A DNA stretch of 10,353 nucleotides from NCBI GenBank assembly GCA_004552515.1, contig SFOF01000063.1, positions 1 to 10,353 of the forward strand, written 5' to 3'. This document shows, one piece after another, positions 6,993 to 10,353 of the stretch. Under the pieces are notes generated by a model, which saw nothing but the letters and a program-made list of their open reading frames with translations, did not search any database and was not told the DNA's origin. Every line of letters begins with the position of its first letter. Position 1 is the stretch's first letter. This DNA is from Clostridiales bacterium (GTDB lineage: Bacteria; Bacillota; Clostridia; Christensenellales; Aristaeellaceae). A program made the translations under genes and the position numbers.

Positions 6993-7002
6993 GCAAATTT
7001 GC
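6993..7002. promoter_or_regulatory. Perfect 10-bp palindrome between divergent promoters (candidate operator)
   Basis: GCAAATTTGC reads the same on both strands. It lies about 20 bp from the -35 box of the minus-strand operon (6968-6973) and 9 bp from the -35 box of the plus-strand regulator gene (7012-7017), a position from which a bound regulator could affect both. A palindrome of this length can arise by chance, and AraC proteins more often use direct repeats, so function is uncertain. Confidence 0.35.
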
Positions 7003-7011
7003 TTATTTTTC

Positions 7012-7039
7012 TTGACATTGCGGCAGGGTCGGTTATAAT
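7012..7039 (+). promoter_or_regulatory. Consensus sigma-A promoter for the araC-family gene
   Basis: A perfect TTGACA (7012-7017) and a perfect TATAAT (7034-7039) are separated by 16 bp, one short of the optimum. Transcription should start near 7046, giving a leader of about 160 nt before the ATG at 7208. The strength of both boxes suggests the regulator is made constitutively unless repressed at the neighbouring palindrome. Confidence 0.85.
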
Positions 7040-7045
7040 GACAGT

Positions 7046-7207
7046 GCGCAGGATTTTGAGGGTGTGTCGAAAACGCCTTCAGCGGGCGTTTCAGCGATTT
7101 TCTGTCGCCATAGCGCCGCAAGGCCCGTAAAACGGCGAAACATACCGGGAAATCCTCGGCTTTCTGAATAGACTCTGCGGAAATATCACGCGCCTTCGGA
7201 GGAAAAT
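7046..7207 (+). other. Long structured 5' leader of the araC-family gene
   Basis: The region holds no convincing coding frame but several small hairpins: AAACGCC (7071-7077) with GGCGTTT (7085-7091), GCGA (7094-7097) with TCGC (7105-7108), and CGCCG (7114-7118) with CGGCG (7133-7137). No T-tract follows any of them, so none looks like a terminator. I do not recognise a known riboswitch. The stretch starting at GAGGGTGTGTCG (7058-7069) has the look of a clostridial intergenic repeat, but this cannot be tested within one window. Confidence 0.35.
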
Positions 7208-7984
7208 ATGGCTGCATTCAATTTATCAGATCTGACCGTCACGTCGGTCTGCTCGGCCACGACGCTCTATCATGACGCGGGCGCGGGCGTAATGCGGATG
7301 AACCGCCCCCGCTGGGCGCTGGCCATCAAATATGAGGGCGAGACGGTGTACAACGGCGGCGGCGTGAGCGTTCTCTCAAACGCGGATCATCTGGCGCTGC
7401 TGCCCAGGGGGAGCAGCTACACATGGCGCTGCCTGGCGGCGGGGCACTGCGCGATCGTCGAATTCGACGCGGAAACGCCGCGGGACGTGCCGATGATGAG
7501 CCTGCCGGTCAGGAACTGCCAGAAGGTGCTGCGGCTGGCCGAAACGCTGGCGCGGAAAATGGCGTTCCCGGAGCCGTGCGGTCAGCTGATCTGCAAGAAG
7601 CTGCTGTACGAAATGCTGTGCGAGGCGGCGCGCGGCGGCGCTCGAGCCTATGTGTCCGGCTCGAGCCGGCAGCGCTTGCAGCCCGCGCTGGAGTACATCG
7701 CCGATCACTACGACCGGCCGATGAGCAACGACGCGCTCGCTCGGCTGACCGGCTATTCCACCGTCCACTTCCGCAAGCTGTTCACCGAGCTGTACGGCAC
7801 GAGTCCCATGGCCTATGTGCAGGAAATGCGCATCGAAAAGGCCAAGGCCGCGCTCGGCAGCGATTACGGCACAATCGGCGCGATCGCGCAGGCGCTGGGC
7901 TATGCCAGCATCTATGACTTTTCCCGCGCGTTCAAGCGGCGCACGGGCCTTTCGCCCAGCGCGTACGCCCGGCGGGAGGAATAG
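7208..7984 (+). CDS. AraC-family transcriptional regulator
   Basis: This 258-residue protein has an N-terminal sensor part and a C-terminal AraC DNA-binding domain. The C-terminal domain spans about residues 155-258 with two helix-turn-helix units: NDALARLTGYSTVHFRKLFTEL (174-195) and GTIGAIAQALGYASIYDFSRAF (221-242), followed by RRTGLSPSAYAR, the family's closing segment. The N-terminal 100 residues are beta-rich and fit a cupin-type ligand pocket (RWALAIKYEGETVYNGG at 35-51, LALLPRGSSYTWR at 62-74). GGAGG at 7198-7202 lies 5 nt before the ATG. The gene is divergent from the five-gene operon, the typical arrangement for a local pathway regulator, so it probably activates that operon in response to the pathway substrate. 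The ligand cannot be deduced. A long terminator follows directly. Confidence 0.93.
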   Translation: MAAFNLSDLTVTSVCSATTLYHDAGAGVMRMNRPRWALAIKYEGETVYNGGGVSVLSNADHLALLPRGSSYTWRCLAAGHCAIVEFDAETPRDVPMMSLPVRNCQKVLRLAETLARKMAFPEPCGQLICKKLLYEMLCEAARGGARAYVSGSSRQRLQPALEYIADHYDRPMSNDALARLTGYSTVHFRKLFTELYGTSPMAYVQEMRIEKAKAALGSDYGTIGAIAQALGYASIYDFSRAFKRRTGLSPSAYARREE

Positions 7985-7991
7985 GTATATA

Positions 7992-8053
7992 CAAAAATGC
8001 GGGCGGAGGACGCTGAAAGGCTCGCTTCAGCATCCTTCGCCCGTTGATTTTTG
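7992..8053. terminator. Long bidirectional terminator between araC-type gene and hydrolase-like gene
   Basis: A 17-bp stem pairs 8001-8017 with 8026-8042 around the loop AGGCTCGC, with two G-U type pairs on one strand. It is flanked by CAAAAAT (7992-7998) and ATTTTTG (8047-8053), which are also complementary and supply a T-tract in both directions. The genes on both sides converge on it: the regulator stops at 7983 and the minus-strand gene stops at 8058. Confidence 0.88.
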
Positions 8054-8057
8054 CAGT

Positions 8058-8462
8058 TTATTGCGCCGTGTAAAAGCCGTAGCCGCCGCTGGTTGTAAAC
8101 AGCGTGTCCTCGCGCAGCGGCTGCGTCGCGTCCAGTGCGCCGTAGCACACCACGTCCGCAGGCAGCGTGCGCGCGCCCATCATCACGGCCCGCGCCGCGC
8201 GCAGCGACTCATCGTCATACAGCGTGCCGCACGCGAACTGCTGCGGCTGATTGAGCACCCCCATCACCGTATCGGGATACCACGGGCTGTCCACGCGGTT
8301 CATCACCACCGTGCCCAGATCCAGCAGCGTTTCATAGCTCTCGCCCCTGCCAAGCAGATACAGCGTCTTCGCCAGGCGAATGGTGTCCGCGCCCTCCGTC
8401 AGGCCCAGCGTGGGCAGAATCAGTATGGCCAGTATCAGCGCGGCGCACAAAAGTCGTTTCAT
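8058..8462 (-). CDS. Small secreted protein with SleB/CwlJ-like (Hydrolase_2) domain, probably lacking the catalytic Glu
   Basis: This 134-residue protein starts with a signal-peptide-like segment (MKRLLCAALILAILILPTLG), probably cleaved around residues 20-25, so it should act outside the membrane. The remainder resembles the SleB/CwlJ cell-wall hydrolase domain: RLAKTLYLLGRGESYETLL (29-47), VVMNRVDSPWYPDTV (52-66), QPQQFACG (72-79) and the AARAVMMGAR helix (89-98). In active members the first motif reads YxEARGE and its first Glu is catalytic; here the aligned residue is Leu37 and the next is Gly38. The protein may thus bind but not cut peptidoglycan, or the domain has diverged. AGGA lies just before the ATG at 8462. 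It appears monocistronic, with its own promoter and the shared terminator. The family call is from motif resemblance only. Confidence 0.72.
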   Translation of the reverse strand: MKRLLCAALILAILILPTLGLTEGADTIRLAKTLYLLGRGESYETLLDLGTVVMNRVDSPWYPDTVMGVLNQPQQFACGTLYDDESLRAARAVMMGARTLPADVVCYGALDATQPLREDTLFTTSGGYGFYTAQ

Positions 8463-8514
8463 AGCTTCCTGTTACTCTCCTGATCGATATTTCGGCTCCC
8501 CAAAACATGAGTCG

Positions 8515-8544
8515 ATTATATCACAAGATATGCGCGGCGAGCAA
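8515..8544 (-). promoter_or_regulatory. Candidate promoter of the SleB-like gene
   Basis: On the minus strand a perfect TATAAT (8515-8520) lies 18 bp downstream of TTGCTC (8539-8544), a weak -35 box. The start point would be near 8508, leaving a leader of about 45 nt. The DNA upstream is very AT-rich (8546-8592), which could act as an UP element. Confidence 0.55.
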
Positions 8545-8549
8545 TCATT

Positions 8550-8576
8550 TTGTAACATATTTGAAATATTTAACAA
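8550..8576. repeat. 27-bp imperfect palindrome in AT-rich intergenic DNA
   Basis: The 13-base arms TTGTAACATATTT (8550-8562) and AAATATTTAACAA (8564-8576) match at 11 of 13 positions about a central G. The core ATATTTGAAATAT (8557-8569) is perfect. It sits just upstream of the candidate -35 box of the SleB-like gene, so it could be a regulator site or simply AT-rich promoter DNA. Confidence 0.4.
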
Positions 8577-8585
8577 TAGAAGCGT

Positions 8586-8627
8586 AAAAATATGCCCGGT
8601 CAGGCGCTTTGAAGGGCCGGATCGGGC
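8586..8627 (-). terminator. Weak candidate terminator after azlD
   Basis: On the minus strand GCCCG (8627-8623) can pair with CGGGC (8598-8594), with a shorter inner GGC/GCC pairing, and a run of five T (8590-8586) follows. The stem is short and interrupted, so this is a tentative end for the azlCD transcript; no better hairpin is visible between 8463 and 8672. Confidence 0.35.
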
Positions 8628-8672
8628 GGTGTGCGGCTTACCCTTTAGCGGGAAATCGACGGGCTTTGGGCG

Positions 8673-8999
8673 CTATATGGGCAGAAAGCGAATGGCCAGC
8701 ATATAGGTTACGGTGCCCAAGAGGATGCTCAAAAGCGTGTTGTGCTTCCAGATATAGCTGGCCGCTGTCACGCCCACGCCCGCGGCTTCATGCAGGCCGG
8801 TGCGCAGCGGGTTGGTCACGCCGTCCTTCAGGCAGTAGATCACCAGCACGGCCATGATGGCGGAGGGCAGGGCGCGCCCCAGTCGCTCGAGCCAGGCGGG
8901 CAGGCGGCGTTTTCTGCCCAGCAGCAGGAAGGGCAGCGCGCGCATGGACAGCGTGCAGAGGGCGGAAATCAGTATGGCGACGAGCGCGCGTGCGGTCAT
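8673..8999 (-). CDS. azlD: AzlD-family small subunit of branched-chain amino acid exporter
   Basis: This 108-residue membrane protein matches the AzlD family, the small partner of AzlC in exporters of branched-chain amino acids and their analogues. Hydrophobic spans lie at about residues 5-27, 44-62, 68-83 and 88-106. The SMRALPFLL segment (18-26), the polar RRLPAWLERLGRALPSAIMA (31-50) and the terminal TYMLAIRFLPI are typical of the family, and the length is normal. The start at 8999 overlaps the azlC stop as ATGA, the usual coupling of this pair. A longer frame continuing upstream to 9347 is a shadow of azlC. Function is well supported at family level, but the exact amino acid is not known. 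Confidence 0.9.
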   Translation of the reverse strand: MTARALVAILISALCTLSMRALPFLLLGRKRRLPAWLERLGRALPSAIMAVLVIYCLKDGVTNPLRTGLHEAAGVGVTAASYIWKHNTLLSILLGTVTYMLAIRFLPI

Positions 9000-9688
9000 G
9001 CGTGTTCCTCCCTTCGATCGGCCTTCGCGGGGCGCAGCAGCAGCGCGGCCGAGGTGATGAGCAGCGCGGGCAGCATAAAGCTCGAGCCGCCGAAAATCAG
9101 CAGACACACGACGGCGACGGCCGCGCCGCCCACGGCGGGCAGATGATCGCGCGTGCCCTCCCACTGATTGATCAGCAGTATGACGAACAGCGCCGTCATG
9201 CTGAAGTCGATGCCGGTCATGTCCCAGGGGATGACGTTGCCGGCGATCGCGCCCAGCAGCGTGCCGGCGACCCAGTAAATCTGACAGAGGATCGCCAGAT
9301 AGAACATCACGTCCTCGCGGTTTTCCAGATCGGGCGGCAGGCTGCAATTAAGCGCGTAGGTTTCGTCGGTCATCGAGGCGATCATGTAGGGCATACGCCG
9401 CCCCATGCGGCGAAATTCATCGATGAACGTCAGCGAATAGAACACCTGCCGGCTGCTCATCAGAAGCGCCGTGAGCGCGATCGTGCCCAGCGGCGAGGAG
9501 GCCGCCAGCAGCGCCACCAGCACGAACTGGAACGCGCCCGTATAGATAACGACGCTCGAGAGCGCCGACAGCGGCCAGCCGTAGCCCGCCTCGTTCATCA
9601 TAATGCCGAACGCCGTGCCGATAAACAGATAGCTGCACAATACGGGCAGCGACCGCGTCAGAGCGTCCCGAAATGCCGGTTTGTTCAT
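8996..9688 (-). CDS. azlC: AzlC-family branched-chain amino acid exporter large subunit
   Basis: This 230-residue polytopic membrane protein belongs to the AzlC/YgaZ family, the large subunit of a two-component exporter for branched-chain amino acids. The N-terminal block LPVLCSYLFIGTAFGIMMNEAGY (14-36), the GAFQFV motif (51-56), the SSRQVFYSL segment (78-86) and the MTDETYAL motif (106-113) are family landmarks. Further spans follow at about 128-152, 162-174 and 186-217. AGGGGG lies about 8 nt before the ATG at 9688. azlD follows with a 4-bp overlap. In Bacillus subtilis azlCD is repressed by AzlB, but no Lrp-type regulator gene is present in this window. I cannot point to a clear promoter in the 138 bp upstream. 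Confidence 0.92.
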   Translation of the reverse strand: MNKPAFRDALTRSLPVLCSYLFIGTAFGIMMNEAGYGWPLSALSSVVIYTGAFQFVLVALLAASSPLGTIALTALLMSSRQVFYSLTFIDEFRRMGRRMPYMIASMTDETYALNCSLPPDLENREDVMFYLAILCQIYWVAGTLLGAIAGNVIPWDMTGIDFSMTALFVILLINQWEGTRDHLPAVGGAAVAVVCLLIFGGSSFMLPALLITSAALLLRPAKADRREEHA

Positions 9689-9782
9689 CTCTTGTCCCCC
9701 TTTGGGCGGTTGCCTCTATAAACTACTTATCTTGTAGGCTATAGAATAGCACGCGCGCGGCGCTCATTCCAGCCCATAAAAG

Positions 9783-9806
9783 AAAAAAAGCGGCGCACAG
9801 GCCGCC
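9783..9806 (-). terminator. Rho-independent terminator after the EamA gene
   Basis: On the minus strand GCGGC (9805-9801) pairs with GCCGC (9794-9790) around a 6-base loop, extended by a G-U pair, and is followed by seven T (9789-9783) and then CTTTT. It lies about 20 bp after the stop of the transporter gene at 9827 and separates it from azlC. Confidence 0.72.
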
Positions 9807-9826
9807 ATAAAGGTTAAAAGCATATG

Positions 9827-10353
9827 TCATGCGGGCGATTCCGCCGTCGTGACGCACCATGTGCCGGCGATCATGACGATCAGCGCGGCGATGAACCAGC
9901 CGGACGGGATCTCGCGGAACAGCGCCAGCGAGAGCGCCACGCCAATGAACGGCGCGACGGCGTAATAGGCGCTCGTTTTCGCCGCGCCGAGCGAGCGCTG
10001 CGCGTAGATGTAAAACAGTATGCTCAGTCCGTAGGCCACGAAGCCTAAGAGCAGCGCCAGCACGATCGAGAGCGCGTCCGGCAGCGCCGCGCCGCAGACA
10101 AAGGCGACGATCAGCGCGCCCAGCCCGGAAAAGATCCCCTTCACTGCGACGATCTCCATGGGATCCTTTTCGGACAGGCGGCGGGTGCAGTTGTTCTCAA
10201 AGCCCCAGCACACGCAGGCAAGCAGCACATACAGCGATCCCGCCGAGAGCGATACGGCGCGGATGTCCTGCGCCGAGAGCAGCACGCTGGAGAGCGTCAC
10301 CAGAAAAATGCCCAGCCACAGCCGCTTTGAAATCGCTTCCTTAAACAAGATAA
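9827..10353 (-). CDS. EamA/DMT-family transporter, C-terminal part (cut by window edge)
   Basis: About 174 residues of a drug/metabolite transporter are visible, covering the end of the first EamA repeat and the whole second one. FKEAISKRLWLGIFLVTLSSVLLS matches the end of repeat one, where a (K/R)E motif is followed by a membrane span. The second repeat starts at AGSLYVLLACVCWGFENNCTRRL and continues through AYGLSILFYIYAQRSLGAAKTSAYYAVAPFIGVALSLALFREIPS to a last span. The frame remains open to the window edge, and the apparent TTG start at 10348 is most likely internal, because the first five spans are missing. The gene ends with TGA at 9827 and a terminator follows. Such proteins export or import small metabolites by exchange or proton coupling; the substrate is unknown. 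It is distinct from the broken DMT gene at 3344-4095. Confidence 0.88.
   Translation of the reverse strand, partial: ILFKEAISKRLWLGIFLVTLSSVLLSAQDIRAVSLSAGSLYVLLACVCWGFENNCTRRLSEKDPMEIVAVKGIFSGLGALIVAFVCGAALPDALSIVLALLLGFVAYGLSILFYIYAQRSLGAAKTSAYYAVAPFIGVALSLALFREIPSGWFIAALIVMIAGTWCVTTAESPA

Noticed and set aside
6945..7217. 90-codon minus-strand frame across the intergenic region
   Set aside because: It runs through a consensus plus-strand promoter and leader, lacks a ribosome site, and has no recognisable domain.
7992..8053. CRISPR-like or mobile-element inverted repeat
   Set aside because: There is a single copy, located between convergent genes with A- and T-tracts on both sides, which is explained by a two-way terminator.
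8550..8576. Rex-type redox operator
   Set aside because: One half (TTGTTAA on the minus strand) fits the Rex half-site, but the other half is GTTACAA and the spacing is 13 bp where 4 bp is expected.
8380..8706. 108-codon plus-strand frame spanning the spacer between azlD and the SleB-like gene
   Set aside because: It overlaps ends of two real minus-strand genes, and its composition changes along its length with the underlying DNA, as expected for a chance frame.
9689..9782. Promoter for azlCD
   Set aside because: TATTCT and TATAGA on the minus strand could serve as -10 boxes, but neither has an acceptable -35 partner at 16-18 bp, so I did not annotate one.

Overview
The window looks like chromosome from a high-GC member of the Bacillota, probably a gut-type Clostridia. 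The basis is GGAGG-type ribosome binding sites, sigma-A style TTGACA/TATAAT elements, an AzlC/AzlD pair, a SleB/CwlJ-type hydrolase domain and an AraC-controlled accessory operon. This placement is an inference; there is no rRNA, tRNA or other taxonomic marker here. I see no CRISPR array, tRNA, insertion sequence or phage gene.

Layout. (1) 1-2245, plus strand: two polytopic membrane proteins and an ABC ATPase, tightly packed, forming an ABC-2 type exporter. A stem-loop at 2297-2335 separates them from the next, convergent operon and can work on both strands. (2) 6923-2373, minus strand: five overlapping or nearly abutting reading frames. In order of transcription they are a type I 3-dehydroquinate-dehydratase-like protein, a Gfo/Idh/MocA oxidoreductase, a quinone-oxidoreductase-like MDR enzyme, a broken EamA/DMT transporter and an NAD-dependent epimerase/dehydratase. 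(3) 6924-7207: the divergent control region, with a promoter for each direction and a perfect palindrome between them. (4) 7208-7984, plus strand: an AraC-family regulator, followed by a long two-way terminator. (5) 8462-8058, minus strand: a small secreted protein with a SleB/CwlJ-like domain that appears to lack the catalytic glutamate. (6) 9688-8673, minus strand: azlC and azlD, overlapping by ATGA. (7) 10353-9827, minus strand: the C-terminal half of a second EamA transporter, cut by the window edge and followed by a terminator.

How the genes may work together. The AraC protein probably senses a small metabolite and controls the divergent five-gene operon. That operon combines one Schiff-base TIM-barrel enzyme, three nicotinamide-dependent redox or epimerase enzymes and one permease, which is the usual composition of a pathway for a carbohydrate, cyclitol or quinate-like compound. 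The substrate cannot be read from the sequence. The most notable points are the dehydratase-like protein, which keeps the catalytic His and Lys but not the usual dehydroquinate-binding residues, and the transporter gene, which appears to have lost an internal segment.
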